Shown: positions 1 to 13,222 of the stretch, in pieces | Position numbering within the stretch: position 1 is the first letter of the stretch | How the letters are laid out: the number at the start of each line of letters is the position of its first letter | Assembly: GCA_028551475.1 (NCBI GenBank) | Contig: CM052357.1 | Location: 19,391,931 to 19,455,930 of the forward strand | DNA length: 64,000 bases | Source: Casuarina equisetifolia | Lineage: Eukaryota; Streptophyta; Magnoliopsida; Fagales; Casuarinaceae | Direction of reading: 5' to 3' | Made by a program: the position numbers and the translations under genes | Notes under the pieces: generated by a model | What the model saw: the letters and a program-made list of their open reading frames with translations, nothing else | Databases searched by the model: none | What the model was told of the DNA's origin: nothing

Positions 1-115
1 GACATTCTATACCGTCCAGAACTCCGCTGGATATTCCCACGCAATACAAAAACCTCTCCCAATTTGATCCGATTGCTTTCCTGCAGGTTTCCAAATCTTA
101 ATTCCTTTCTGGGAA

Positions 116-1558
116 ATGGCGTCGCACCACGCATCCGAGCCGGAAACCAGTACCGCCGACTCCGTCTGTTCCACGCCTCGCGCGGACCACTTGCATGATC
201 AGCCTACGCGCGTAAGGTTCATGTGCAGTTTCGGCGGCAAGATCTTGCCCCGCCCCCACGACAACCAGCTCCGCTATGTTGGCGGGGATACGCGCATAGT
301 TGCTGTCCAACGATCCACCAACTTCTCCAGTCTCCTTGCCAAGCTCTCCAAGCTTTCAGGCACAGTACTCGCAGATCCTTAATTTATTTATTTACTGTTT
401 CATTCAACGCGGAGAGTATAAACCTTTGTGAAGGGCTTATCAAAATTTGATCCGGCGTTGATGTTAATTCTGCTACCATCCAGTGTTGTTTTCCGTAAAA
501 CTTGTTTTGCGTGGTGAACAGGCATGGCCAATGTAACTGTCAAGTACCAGCTTCCGAATGAAGACTTTGATGCTTTGATTTCCGTGACGACGGACGAGGA
601 CGTGGAGAACATGATGGAAGAGTATGATCGATTAGCACAGAATCAGAATTCGAGGTCGGCTCGCCTTCGGCTCTTTCTCTTTCCGAAAGACGATGTTTCC
701 AGAACCAGCAGCATCAACTCGCTCCTCGGCTCGGCTAATCGCGACCACTGGTTCCTCGACGCTCTCAACGCCGGAGGCTCGGGGCTCGAGCGTGGCCGGT
801 CCGAAGCATCCTCGATACTCTCCGAGTTACCTGACTATCTTTTCAGCCTGGATAATTCGGATGACCCTCAACCTCGCGATCCCAAAATCACAAGGACCCG
901 GAACCTGGCTGCTGAAACTATGTCGAATTCGGATCCCGGTTCTCCGGCTCCGGCGGCTGCTTCGCCGTTTTGTTCAACATCATCGGCTCCGTCTGTGCCA
1001 CCAATACCGAACCTCCCACCCGTCAAGACTAAACTCGACAATTTCAAGCCGGTTGTAGAGCCACAGGGGAATAAAATTGAAGGATTTGCAGAGACCAGTG
1101 ACCCGGCCATACCTCAACAACCTGGGTTCACGGGAAACCCGGTACTGCATTACATTACGGATCCTCGTTATACTGGTCATGCGGTACAGACAGTCCCGTT
1201 TTACTATGTCCCTGGTCCTGTTCCTCAAGGAAACGTACCTCTCGAACCCATTGCAATCCGGGCACCATATTCTCAACACCCACCTGTTACGGGTCAAGTA
1301 CCCTATGGGTACCAACAACAGGTACCGGGTATGGGTCCAGTATATGGAGCAGGGGTGAGCCAAGGTGTGGGCCAGCCAGTCCAGTATGACGCATATGACA
1401 TGCGAGCAAGAGTGGCTCCTCAGGGGTTGAATCAGCAAGTGGTCTACGGGGTTGGGAACCCGGGCATGGTTCCGATTTATACCAACAAGTCGGTTCCGGT
1501 TGGGGAAGATCCGCCAAGAATCAGCTCCGAACTAAAAACGGGTCGGGCCTCTCCATAG
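116..1558 (+). CDS. PB1-domain protein, two exons
   Basis: Exon 1 is 116-359 and exon 2 is 522-1558, giving about 426 residues. The PB1 domain covers roughly residues 33-120. It starts RVRFMCSFGGKILPRP, with the basic-face lysine at K42, then YVGGDTRIVAV. Exon 2 supplies the acidic OPCA-type stretch around DALISVTTDEDVENMM (residues 98-113), so both interaction faces look present. PB1 domains in plants mediate head-to-tail protein interaction. The rest is low-complexity, rich in Pro, Gln, Gly and Tyr near the C-terminus, and no kinase domain follows. This matches the plant octicosapeptide/Phox/Bem1p proteins of unknown function. The start ATG opens the only frame that yields the PB1 N-terminal half. 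The gene begins so near the window edge that only about 115 bases of leader or promoter are visible. The intron uses an unusual donor, described separately. The family call is firm; the biochemical role is unknown. Confidence 0.9.
360..521 (+). other. GC-AG intron of the PB1 gene
   Basis: The reading frame and the PB1 alignment require exon 1 to end after CAG at 359 and exon 2 to start at 522 (after GAACAG). That gives a split glycine codon G|GC followed by Met-Ala-Asn, as the family expects. The bases at 360-361 are GC, not GT. The nearby GT at 365 would put exon 2 out of frame and reach a stop within five codons. Reading through the intron stops at 380-382. A GC donor is therefore the simplest reading. 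Confidence 0.75.
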
Positions 1559-3060
1559 CCTTTTAACTATGAGCCCCAAAGCCTGTACGTACTAATTTTC
1601 ACTCCCTTTCATGCCTGTGTTACGTGTTGATGTGTGATTATTGGACTATATTTACACCTATACGTTTGTTTTGTTTGACGAAATCAGATTGGTTTTGAAA
1701 GGAAAGATGTATGTATAGGATACATTATTTGCGGAACAGTTTTTATATTTTATCTTGTGGATAAATAATTTCTCTTTATGTGGTTTTATTGCACTTGTCT
1801 TTTTTTACCTTTTTATTGTTGTTAGTTATCTAATTAAAATCATGAATATAGATAAAATTGTTAGATTTCTCTCATGTGCACAATGATAAATAAATTCTTA
1901 TGCGTATATAGAAATGATTTACTTAGTGTGCCAAAGTTCAAATGACTCTTTAGTGCACAAAAGTTCCCAAATACCGATGAATTATTGTTTTATGGACTAA
2001 AAATTGATTTATCTTAACTTATACAAAAAATTTACTATTCACCTGTGATGGTTATATATGTGTTTATTACATTATATATTTTACTCTTCCTGACAGTTGA
2101 ATAAGAGAGTGCGTATGAATGAGTTAAAATAACGTTTATAACCCCCACATCCAGGAAAAGTAACAAGTATTGAAGCCAAAAGAGTTATTACAGATGAGAG
2201 ACATCGACATTTGTAACACCAAATCTAGGAAACATCAATCAATTCTCGGGGGCTCTAGAATAAATGCATTTAAGATACAAGGACATTTTTAATCCCAAGA
2301 TTCACGGTGTACCGAGTAAACGAATAAACTACGCGGTGGCGGGTAGTGACTACTTTGTAAGGCAGCTGCCGTGTCGTAGGCCAAGGTGGCTTGGAATTTT
2401 TGAGCCATGATGTGTGAGTTAAGTAGGAGTTCTTTGAAAATGACGACTTTCATTTTGTATTCTCTTCATCCTAAAGTATATGAAACGCATTGGTTTTATA
2501 TTATCCCAAGTCCATCGTCAATTTCAAAGACCAAAATACAAAATCCATGTAACTGGTACGAGAGTTTTGGTCATTGTTTCTTAAGAAACGACCATTTTAC
2601 TATGGCTATCCAAGATAATTTCGAGCGGACCATACAAGAAACCCGGTGTTGCCAACTTGCCTAAAACTTCCCACGAAAATCTACAGGCAATGTTGCTAAA
2701 CAAGAACTCCAAGATAGACGACCAAGCCTACTTCGCGCAATCCCCATTGCGATCAAGCGGACTATTCGATATTATGTCCTCCAATAAAAGGGAACAAAAA
2801 GGAAAGTAGAGAGAGAGAAACAGATTTGATTGAACATATCAAATGTTTGGCAAGAAAGAAAAGATCCCAGTTTTTCGGTTGGTAAATTCATAATGTGACA
2901 TCGTTTTCAATCACATTGCACTCTAGTGTGAGCTTTAGAAATTCTTGGTTATTATCCTTTTGTTGACCATGCTGATTAAAACATAGAAAATTGGTTGTTG
3001 AACTCATTTCTTGAGTTTCTTAAACTTTTCTCTGATTACTTTTGTCATGGTGAAGATCAA
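1559..3060. other. intergenic, no gene recognised
   Basis: This holds the 3' untranslated region of the PB1 gene, with possible AATAAA-like signals near 1760, and then AT-rich DNA. A short open frame at 2407-2664 has no recognisable domain. A slightly GC-richer patch at 2310-2400 is unidentified. Confidence 0.5.
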
Positions 3061-4310
3061 TAATTTGGGACTTACTACTTTAACATCTTAACAATCTTAA
3101 CATTATTAACGTCTTACATGAAAAAAGTAAAAACTTAAAATATAACTTATAAAAAGATAGATTCATTTACTTAATGTCTTAAGATTTTAAATTAAATATA
3201 AATTATTTTTTATAATAAAATATATCATAATATCGGAGTTCAAGTTCTTCCTTAACATTTATGTGGATTTCAATAAGCTAAATCCTGTAAAAAAAAAAAT
3301 GATATTGTAACATGGATGTCAAGATGAACATTGTGATGAGGAAGTGTACTTGTGGTATAGATATCCAATTGAATATTGTTAAGAAGTCCATTGAGAATCC
3401 AAGTTTAATTTTTTATTTCTTTTATTGTGAACAAAGATTTTTGTAAGAAGTGTTGTCTTCATGTTCAAGACAAAGGGGCATGTTAAAGTTTCATGTAAAA
3501 AAAAAAATATTAGAGCCCATATTCTTATTTAGCAATACCCCTATGGATTTGGATAAAGCCAAATCTATACAACAAGCAGCACCATAATATAGATATTTAG
3601 ACCCTCATTGCAATAAAGGGTTATGTTGTAATGCGAATGTCTAATTCCACATTGTTAAGGAGTTTATTAGAAATCTAAGTTTAATTTTTTCATCTATTTT
3701 CTCATGGATAAAGAACTATATGAGAAGAATTGCCATGTGCTCAAGATAAGGGGGAGTATGTTAAAAGGAATTTGAAGAGAGATGAATTCATCCACTTACT
3801 GTCAAGATTTTAAACTGGATATGTATTCTTCTTCATAAAAAATCTAACAAACACCATAGATGATATTTCCCTAAAATATTAGTTGCTATTTATTTTTATA
3901 ATTGCAATACCAATGTGTATGGCTATATATACACACACATATGTATGTGTTCTGTAATCCTTTCCTTATGTTACGTTCATACTTTGCAGAAAGTGTGATA
4001 GTTATGTTAAGAGGAACTATGACAGCCCATCACGAATGTCAGGCCTAGCAATTTACTTTGAGTTGGATATATATTTTTCTTTATAAAAAATCTAACAAAT
4101 ACTATAGATGATATTTCTCTAAAATATTAATTGCTATTTACTTTTATGATCTGAAAATCAATGTGTGTGTATGTATATGTACGCATATATGTAATGATTC
4201 TGTAATCATTTCCTTATGTTACATGCATATTTTGCAGAAATTGTGATAGTAATGTTAACGGGGAACTACGACGGCCCATTACGAATATCAAGCCCAGCAA
4301 CTTTAGTTAT
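3061..4310. repeat. diverged tandem, LTR-like repeats
   Basis: Two related copies of about 240 bp lie at 3818-4054 and 4066-4306, roughly 85 percent alike by eye. A second repeated block lies upstream: about 3333-3488 resembles about 3610-3772. Each upstream block ends in a purine-rich run followed by TGTTAAA, which resembles the polypurine tract and start of a copia 3' LTR. No coding domain is visible, so the LTR assignment is inference; the repetition itself is seen directly. Confidence 0.5.
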
Positions 4311-6865
4311 TTATCAACATGTGAAAAACCCTAATACCACCAGAATAGCTTGTGATGCAAGACACTCAAATTAGCACATCACCTGATATGATCAATGATA
4401 GTTTCTCTCGCAATTAAAAATAAATCTAAAGGTTTCTCTCATTGCCTCTGTGGTACATTGCCACGCCTGAGCAAAATATCATGAACAGTCGAACTGATGT
4501 TCTCCCTTCAGCCCAAGGCAGAGAAGCGGCCCACTTAATTGTCTTGCGCAAGCATGATGATGTTGCAATCTGCATGAGGTGAAAGTAGCAAGCAAGAAAA
4601 GCATTGATTCTATCACATCAATGAGTCTCTCTCACTCAGCATTCCTCTTTAAAATAAAAATTTGAAACTTTAGAGCTATCATATATATTAAAAAATGGAT
4701 ATGGGCAACGAGGAGAGAGACATGAAAGTAAAAGCAAAAGTTTAATGGTCTCCCCGGTGACTGGAAATGGGATTTCTACGACCCAAAGCTTTAGGCTTTC
4801 TCTTGCACCAATGCCAAACAGAGAATCCATGACATTGTCTAAGAAGATACGCGCTGCAAAAGAAAGGAAAGAGCAAAGAAAGGAGTGCAGGGTCCTACAC
4901 CTGGAGACATTCTCCAGGGCAAAAGCGTTGAGTCAAGATTAAAAGCTATTTGGCTCCTCCTCTCCACCTTTCCTGTAATGCTTCCTTCATAAAGTCTCAC
5001 GTTTTTCTAAGGAGAATAAACTGTCGAATGCCTTTTAATCTATGTATCATAGACTACAGGATACGACTACATGTGGTTTAACGAGCCATTGTGTAATGTA
5101 ATTACATGTTGAGGGAATCACTTATGGGAGCCTGAAAGCAGAATCAGAGATGGTCCCTGCCAAGAAAGAAAAGGGAAAAGATACACAGTCAGCGAAGAAA
5201 ATTGCTTTCCAAGGTTTTCCCAACTTTGATCAACCTACAACAAGAGATTGCTTTGGGTTTCGTGTCTCTGTCTATTGCTGTGTCGTGACAGGTAGTAGAA
5301 AAGGAAGTCCCGAAAGTAAGTGGGTACTTAACCATTAACCAAGGAATTCTGTGGCTTAGTCATCACTAGCCAATCATTAATCACTTGACATTGAATTTGG
5401 CGACAGAAACGATGTGGCTAATAACTCCAAGTAACGTGTGCATTAGATGCTAATGGTGTCATGTTTTTATCGTATTATTTGTCAGATGTTTTGGAGGTGA
5501 AGACACAAATGAGAGCTGTCCACTTAGTATATGTCACAGAGTTTCGTGTATGAGTACCCTGGAATGGTTATCAAGAAGCTAGAGTACGGGTCTTGTCTAA
5601 AATGTATAAGTACCCATTTTGTTTGGATTTCTCGACTTTATGTGACATCTCCTCTTGATTCTTTTTAATCTTCGTCTCAACTGCAAGTTGAACGAAATTG
5701 GACATCTCTTAGAGACTCCCAAGGATAACAACACCATGTACTGAACCAATAAAATAAAAAAGATAAAGACTTTGCTTTTTTTTTTTTTTTTTTTGGCGTT
5801 GTCTACAAGATTAGGCACGTTTCTTCACGTGGATAAAGATCTCCTCACAGTGAAAGCGTTGTTGGTTTTTAGGCTTTTATAAGGTTGTAAAAAAAAAACT
5901 CTGCATGTTTCCCATTAGGATGTCTTCTTATGGATTATTCATTCAAAAGGTTCAGAAGATGAATTAATTGCTTGGAAAAGAAAAATGACACTGAAGAGTG
6001 GCATTACTTTAGAAGTTTTGGGGTAGTCCTTTCTGCCACTCCAAAAATATCTTGAAAACCTGCGTGCTCCGATGGGGTTGTTTATGGTGCATTAATACGT
6101 CAAGTGGCTATTAATTGTCAATGGAGAAGATCACTAACATGGACACATGAAATGGTCTCAAATCTTTTGGTAGATTCGGATGAATGAATGAATGAATGAA
6201 TATCTTATTCATTGTATGGATAATAGGGCTTGGAGCTTCTTCCCTCACGTAATTCATGAGATGAATCTATTGCTGTTTAAATGTAAAACCATTTTCTTCT
6301 TGCTACTACTTGTTATATTTATTTGGCCAAGATTAGATTTCTTGTGTGTTAAATTTATAAGACGAACATAGTTAATTATTTTCCACCACAAGTTGTCACT
6401 TAGGATTACAGATTTTATTACAACTTTCAGTTTCTATAGTTGGCTTAGGTCCGTTGCAAACTCTATTTTGTCGTAGTTTCGTGAAATGAATTGTTTAAAT
6501 TAGAATGAAAATTAGAAAAGCCCAAACCAAGCAATCACCAGAAAACTAGAGGAAGAACAGCCAGAAACGTATTTGTGAGCAACAAGAGGAAATTAGTCTT
6601 GCATTTGATGATTTACAATCGAATGGACAGAGGCAATTTATAGGACCTAATCTAATGTAAAAATAAGTAATTACATTTGTGCATTTATGTGCCTGATTGG
6701 TGGTGGATTTGAGTTCCAATGATGGTGTAGTGACAACGCAGAAACTGTCTGATCTTCTTTCCTTCTTCAGTCGATACAGGATTGCCAGGGGTAGGTGAAG
6801 GTGGCGATTCGCGAGAAAGATGAGAATGTGCAGGTTTTGGGCTGACATGGCAAGCTTACGTGGGA
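4311..6865. other. intergenic, no gene recognised
   Basis: AT-rich DNA with a (TGAA)n microsatellite at about 6181-6200 and a T-run near 5778-5793. Two short plus-strand open frames (4745-4942 and 5150-5338) match no family I know and are not called as genes. Confidence 0.4.
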
Positions 6866-7715
6866 AAGTCAACCTTTTTTGTGGTGGTAGACCGGCTTTT
6901 TAAAATGGCTAACTTCATAGCCATTAATCATCCCTACACCGCTTACTTAGTGGTTCAGGTATTTTTGACAATATCTTGAAATTATATGGCTGTGGACAGC
7001 TATTGTTTTTGATAGGAATTCTGTTGGTACAAGTATATTCTAAAAGAAATTATCTCACCCACGAGGAACTAGATTTTAAGTATTCTTCAGCATATTACCC
7101 ACAAACAAATGGACAAATAATGGATGCCAACAAGTCCTTGGAAATGTACCTTAAGTGTTTCTCAAGAAATCATCTTAAAAAATCGGTGAAATTGTTACCA
7201 TGAACTGAATTTTGTTACAATACAAGTTGTCTTGAATCAGTATAAAAGTTCATTCAATGTAGTTTATGGAAGACCACCTCCATATCTTCTCAATTATGTT
7301 TGGGGGTCCTTTAAAGTAAAAGCAATGGATAAATAATTGATATGCAAAGATCAAGTCATTAAGAGATTAAAAATATCGTTTAACCAATTAGCTTGGTAGT
7401 GAATTAGTATAAATTTCAACCATAAAATTTAAGAATTAATACTCTTTGTATGTTATCAAGTGTTTGTTAAGTGAACCAGCTAGGAAAATAAAGTAAGTAG
7501 TCAACTTTTTTATGCTAAATAGGTAAAAGGATTGAGGAGGATTGAAGGAAGTAAAACATAAAAAGGAGTTTATTTAAGAGATTTTGATATCTATTATAAA
7601 CAAGTTTTCATTAATTGAAGAAAGTTTTTCTCAAAGAAGTTTAGGTCTCTCCTAAAAGGGCCTAGATCTCGATATTGTAATTCTTGTTCTTTTTCTTTTT
7701 GATATTCAATAATGC
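6866..7715 (+). mobile_element. Ty3/gypsy fossil: integrase end and probable LTR
   Basis: The plus strand shows decayed Ty3/gypsy integrase sequence: a VVVDRL-like stretch near 6880, INHPYTA near 6920-6940, and the YYPQTNGQ motif typical of gypsy integrases near 7095. After about 7450 there is a purine-rich stretch and LTR-like DNA running up to the younger gypsy element that is inserted at 7721. The copy is clearly broken and older than the element inserted beside it. Confidence 0.7.
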
Positions 7716-7720
7716 AATCA

Positions 7721-8183
7721 TGCAACGGGCTGTAATAGTCATTTATTTAGTTCGTTAATTCAGTCCAGTATGGTTGTTACTTCTGTTCTGTATCTGTTTC
7801 AAGCTGTTATTTCTGTTAAGTTCGTTGTTACAGCTGTTAAGATGAGTCTGTTGAAGTCCCGCCAGAAGGATGTCGTTTACTGTGTTGAGGTGTAGTGTTT
7901 TAATAAGTGTCTGTTAGGCATATAAGACAGGAGTCAAGTAGTATAAAGGGACTATTAGCTCAATGTAAAAGGGTATCACTTGTAAGTTTGTTTCTTTTCT
8001 AAATAAGAGAAGTATAGGAGGTTGGGGCTCCCTCGAAGAGCCCTAGAAATTCTGATTCGTTCGTCATAATTGGTAGAGGAAGTAAGAGAAACCCTCATTC
8101 TAATCCTCTGTTGGATTTCTCTGTTCATAGGCCAATCACTCGGTCCTCTTCCTAGCAGCTCTTTAATCCAAAGGACCGTTGCA
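7721..8183 (+). repeat. 5' LTR of the gypsy element
   Basis: It starts TGCAAC and ends TTGCA, is 463 bp, and differs from the 3' LTR at about 19 positions counted by eye. A TATA-like stretch lies near 7920. The AATCA target duplication sits directly outside. Confidence 0.95.
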
Positions 8184-11100
8184 AATTGGCGACCACAGTG
8201 GGAGAAATGGCGGTCAATGATCAGAGTAAAACCATAGAATGGGAGAAGAAGCTAGAGGCTATGAACGAGACCATGTAGCAGCTCTTTTCGGCCTTAAATG
8301 CCAAGGTTGATGGGGTATCAGCAAGGATCGAGTCTAGAAAAGATATCGGTGAAAGTTCCTCAAGCCATAACGAGGGGAACCGGAGTAAAGGATCAAATGG
8401 TTCAGTCCATACTAGGACTGTGCGTCTGGAGTTTCCCAAGTATGAAGGTAACACTGATCCTTCTTCTTGGATTGATCGTGCCTCACAATTCTTTGATTAT
8501 CATGAAACACTTGAAGAAGAAAAAGTTAGGATAGCCTTTGGCATTTGGATGGTGAAGCTCAAATGGTGTATCAGTTGATGAAGAAAGAGCATTCAAGAAG
8601 ATATATATCCTAGATAGCTTTTACTGAAGAATTAATCAAACAATTTGGTCCTACAATTTTCAAAGATCATTTCAGTGAACTAACCAAGCTGAAGCAGATG
8701 GGGACAATTCAGGAGTACCAATCACAATTCTGTAAATTGCTTTTAAGATCTGGTCATCTTGAAATTGAGCATCAGATTAGTTGTTTTGTTAGTGGCTTGA
8801 AAGATTGTATTAGGTTGGATGTTATTGCACATAATCCACCTACATTATCTGCTGCTATTGGATTTGCCAGACTCTTTGAAGCCAAAGAAATGGCAAACAA
8901 GAATAATATTGGTTTTGTGATTAAAAAAATGAATATTAGCAATATGGGAGATGATAAGGGGGAGGGTAATAAGCATAAATTACCAGTCAAAAGGCTAACT
9001 CAACCTGAGATCTTGGACAAAAGAGCTAGAGGATTGTGTTTTAATTGTGATGAGAAGTACTCTCCAGGACATAGATGCCGAAAACTCTTTCTGTTGGAGG
9101 TAGTAATTGCAAGGGAAGATGAGGAAGAGGTTGTTGAAATGGAAGGGGAATTGAGAATGATGTCTCTAGCTGCGATGTTTGGGATTCACTATCCTAAAAC
9201 CATGCGGTTTCATGGAGTTATGGGGCAAAATAGAGTACCAGTATTGGTGTTAATAGACTCTGGCAACACTCATAACTTCGTGAGTGATAAGCTGGCCAGG
9301 AAGATGCAATTGAAAGTTGAAGGTCAAGAAAAAATTTGTGTAAAGGTTGCTAACGGTGAAAAAATTCAAGGATTAGGGTTGTGTATGAATGTTTCCCTAG
9401 AAGTGCAAGGAGTTATGATGGAAGTTGATGTTTTGGTACTGCCTTTACCAAAGTTAGGAATGATATTGAGAATCCAGTGGTTGGAAACATTAGGACCTAT
9501 AAGATGGGAGTTTTCTCAGTTAAAGATGTCTTTTGTCAAAAAAGGGAAGGAAGTTACCTTGCTGGGGGAAGATGTTCAGCCTAATAAGTTGATAGAAGTA
9601 GCTGAATTGAGGAAGCTACTGTGGAACCAAAAACAAGGAGTGATTTTGCATTTAAAGGCTGCAATAACAAGAGGTGTAGAAGCTGCTTCTGCAAAGGAAG
9701 AAGCTATCTGGCCGAAACAGTTTACTGCCCTGATGGAGGATTATGAGGAAATATTTGAAAAACCATGTGGTTTACCTCCTCTTAGAGAGCATCAACATAA
9801 AATTTTGTTGAAAAATGAAACAAAAATAGTCAAAAACAAGCCTTATAGATATCCATATGTGCAGAAACTTGAAATTGAAAAGCTAGTGCAAGAGTTATTG
9901 GCAGAAGGAGTAATCCGTGACAGTAGCAGCCCTTTCTCTTCACTAGTGATTTTGGTATGAAAAAAAGATGGATCTTGGAGGATGTGTGTGGACTATAGGT
10001 CCTTGAATAAAGAGACCATGAAAGATGAATTTCCTATTCCTATTGTGGATGAACTTTTGGACGAATTAAATGGGGCTAAACTGTTTACCAAACTGGACTT
10101 AAGATCTGGTTATCACCAAATTAGGATGTGCCCACAGGATGTAAGCAAAATAGCTTTTCAAACCACACAAGGCCATTATGAATTCCTTATGATGCCATTC
10201 GGTCTTTGCAATGCTCCTTCCACCTTTCAAAGATTGATGAACAAGGTATTTAAAACTTATCTTGGACTATTTGTTTTGGTGTTCTTTGATGATATTTTGG
10301 TGTTTAGTAAAAATTGGGAAGAACATTTAGAGCATGTCCGATTGGTGTTTGATAAATTGAAGGAGAATTAGCTCTTTGAAAAAAAAGAAAAATGTGCATT
10401 CAGAGTGACTTCAGTTCACTACTTGGGACATGTAATCTCTGATAAAGGGGTTGAGGTGGAGCCTGAAAAGATCTCAGCAATCCTTGAATGGCCAATTCTG
10501 AGATCTATGAAGGCTTTAAGGGGATTTCTAGGACCGACGGACTATTATAGGAAGTTTATAAAGAACTATGGAATGTTGGCAGCACCATTAACCAAGTTAT
10601 TGAAGAAAGATGGGTTTTTGTGGACGGAGAATGCAGAAATAGCTTTTAATGAGCTAAAAACCCATATGACAGAAGCACCAGTCTTTAAGCTACCTGATTT
10701 TTCCTTTGGTTTTATTGTAGAGTGTGATGCAAGCGGCATAGGAGTGAGAGCAGTTTTGAGTCAGGAGCAGGGACCCTTAACTTATTTTAGTCAAGCTTTA
10801 AAAGGGAAAAATCTGTTACTATCCACCTATGAAAAAGAACTTCTAGCTCTGACCTTATTAATAAAAAAATGGTGGCAATATTTGCTTGGGAGGAAGTTTG
10901 TGGTTAGGACTGATCATAAAAGCCTCAAAATTTGTAGAATCAGAAGATTTCAACTCCATCACAGCAAAGGTGGTTAATTAAGTTAGTAGGATATGATTTT
11001 GAAATACATTACAAACCTGGTAAAGAGAACCCTGCTGCCGATGCTTTATTCAGGAAAGAGGTCGATCAAACCAATGTGGAAGATAAGCTTGTAGTTGTAA

Positions 11101-12754
11101 TTGAATCAAGTCCTACTGTTGGTTCATGGTTGCATGACATACAAGAAGAATTCGAGATTGATAAAAACAAGGGGAAAGGAATCTTGATGCCAATGAACTA
11201 CCTAGAAACAGAAGAAAGGAGTGGTACTCGGAAGGGAAACTCAGGAGAATTACAAGCTGTTTCACTACTAGTTCCATATTGGTTGCATACTGTACAAGAA
11301 AAAGTTGCTACCAACAAAGAGTCTCAAGAGATTTTAGATAGAATCAGTATGGGAATGGCTGGGGAGGCTTGGAATTATCGGAATGTAGTTATTTTCTTTA
11401 ACAACAGAATTTTTTTACATCATAAGTCAGCTTTTATACCTGTGATTTTGCAGGAATTTCATTAAGCTACCCATGAGGGTTATCATAAAACCTTACACAG
11501 GGTGAAGGTGGTGTTTTATTGAAAAAATATGAAGGAAAGTGTAAGGCAGTTTGTTAGAGAGTGTGAAGTTAGTCAACAAGTCAAATGGCAGAACACCAGG
11601 CCTAATAGGTTATTGCAACCCCTTCCTATACCAGCTCAGGTTTGGGAAGATATTTCAATGGATTTCGTGGAAGGATTACCACCGGTTAGAGGTAAGCAAG
11701 TTATTTTGGTTGTTGTAGACCGATTATCCAAATCAGCACACTTCTTGCCTCTATCACACCCTTATACAGCCCCTAGTGTGGCTCAAATATTCTTTGAAAA
11801 TATTTTCAAGCTCTATGGAATGCCTAGGAGCATAGTATGTGACCAGGATGTAGTATTTACCAGCAATTTCTAGAAGCAACTATTTGAACTACAAGGCACG
11901 AAGTTTAATTTTCTACAGCCTACCATCCTCAAACGGATGGGCAATCTAAAGTAGTGAACAAAACTTTGGAGGTATATCTTAGATGCTTCACTTTGGACCA
12001 CCCAAAGGAGTGGATTAGATGGCTTCCATGGGCTGAGTATTGCTACAACACCAGCACACATGGAGCTCACAGCAAATCCCCATACGAGGTGGTTTATGGT
12101 AAGAAACCTCCTTCATTATTGACTTATGTACCTGGTACTTCAACTTTGGAAATGGTGGATCAAGAATTGTGTGCACGTGATAAACTCCTAAAAGATATCA
12201 AGGACAGGCTTAAACTTGCTCAAGAAATAATGAAAAGAATATATGATGCAGGGAGAAAAGAGGAGCAGTTTGATATTGGAGATTTCGTATATTTGAAGTT
12301 GCAGCCCTATAAAGGGAATTCTGTAGCAATCCGAAAGAATCTAAAATTGTCTCCAAGGTTCTATGGACCTTTTGAAGTCTTACAGAAAATAAGAGCAGTA
12401 GATTATAGACTCTAGTTGCCAGAAGGGTCTCGGATACACAATGTTTTTCATGTATCTTTGTTAAAGAAGGGTCTCGGATACACAATGTTTTTCATGTATC
12501 TTTGTTAAAGAAAGCTCTCGGACCCCATGTTGTGGTGCAGAAAGAATTGCCAACTTATCTACACCACGAGGGTGTTCTTAGTCCCTCTCCGCAAGCAATC
12601 GTGGATCATAGGGTATGGAAGGGAAAACCCTAATTTCTTGTTCACTAGCAAGGCTTGCCTCTGCAGGAAGTTACTTGGATGGATGTGGCAGTATTTGAAC
12701 AGAGGTTTCCTTCTTTTCAACCTTAGGGATAAGGTTGTGGTAAGGAGGGAGGAA

Positions 12755-13217
12755 TGCAATGGGCTGTAATAGTCATTTATTCAGTTTGTTAATTCAGTCC
12801 AGTATGGTTGTTAATTCTGTTTTGTATCTGTTTCAAGCTGTTATTTTTGTTAAGTTCGTTGTTACAGCTGTTAAGATGAGTCTGTTGAAGTCCCGCCAGA
12901 AGGATGTCGTTTACTGTGTTGAGGTGTAGCGTTTTAATAAGTGTCTGTTAGGTATATAATATAGGAGTCGAGTAGTATAAAGGGACTATTAGCTCAATGT
13001 AAAAAGGTATCACTTGTAAGTTTGTTTCTTTTCTGAATAAGAGAATTATAGGAGGTTGGGGCTCCCTCGAAGAGCCCTAGAAATTCTGATTCGTTCGTCA
13101 CAATTGGTAGAGGAAGTAAGAGAAACCCTCCTTCTAATCCTCTGTTGGATTTCTCTGTTCATAGGCCAATCACTCGGTCCTCTTCCCAGCAGCTCCTTAA
13201 TCCAAAGGACCGCTGCA
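12755..13217 (+). repeat. 3' LTR of the gypsy element
   Basis: It is 463 bp, follows a purine-rich tract (AAGGAGGGAGGAA) and is followed directly by AATCA, the matching half of the target duplication. Confidence 0.95.
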
Positions 13218-13222
13218 AATCA

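Larger units (their letters stand above)
7721..13217 (+). mobile_element. Ty3/gypsy chromovirus-type element with both LTRs
   Basis: The element is bounded by 463-bp direct LTRs and the 5-bp target duplication AATCA at 7716-7720 and 13218-13222. Parts in order are: a primer-binding-like region just after 8183; gag from about 8.2 kb, with a CCHC zinc knuckle (CFNCDEKYSPGHRC) near 9040-9080; an aspartic protease with LIDSGNTH near 9250; reverse transcriptase with FFDDILVF near 10290; RNase H to about 10.97 kb; integrase from about 11.0 to 12.4 kb; a chromodomain-like stretch (FLVHWQGLP) near 12640; and a purine tract just before the 3' LTR. The chromodomain suggests a chromovirus lineage. The coding region is broken in roughly half a dozen or more places, so this is a fossil. 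LTR divergence of about 4 percent suggests roughly 1.6 to 8 million years, depending on the rate assumed. Confidence 0.95.

Noticed and set aside
365-521. GT at 365 as donor of the PB1 intron
   Set aside because: It joins exon 2 out of frame and gives a stop within five codons; the GC at 360 restores the conserved domain.
980-1438. Minus-strand open frame of 152 residues over the PB1 gene
   Set aside because: No domain; it is a shadow of the GC-richer exon.
4745-5338. Two small plus-strand open frames as genes
   Set aside because: No recognisable domain or splice context; could be chance.
7716-13222. The gypsy element as a currently active copy
   Set aside because: Its coding region is broken in several places although both LTRs are present.
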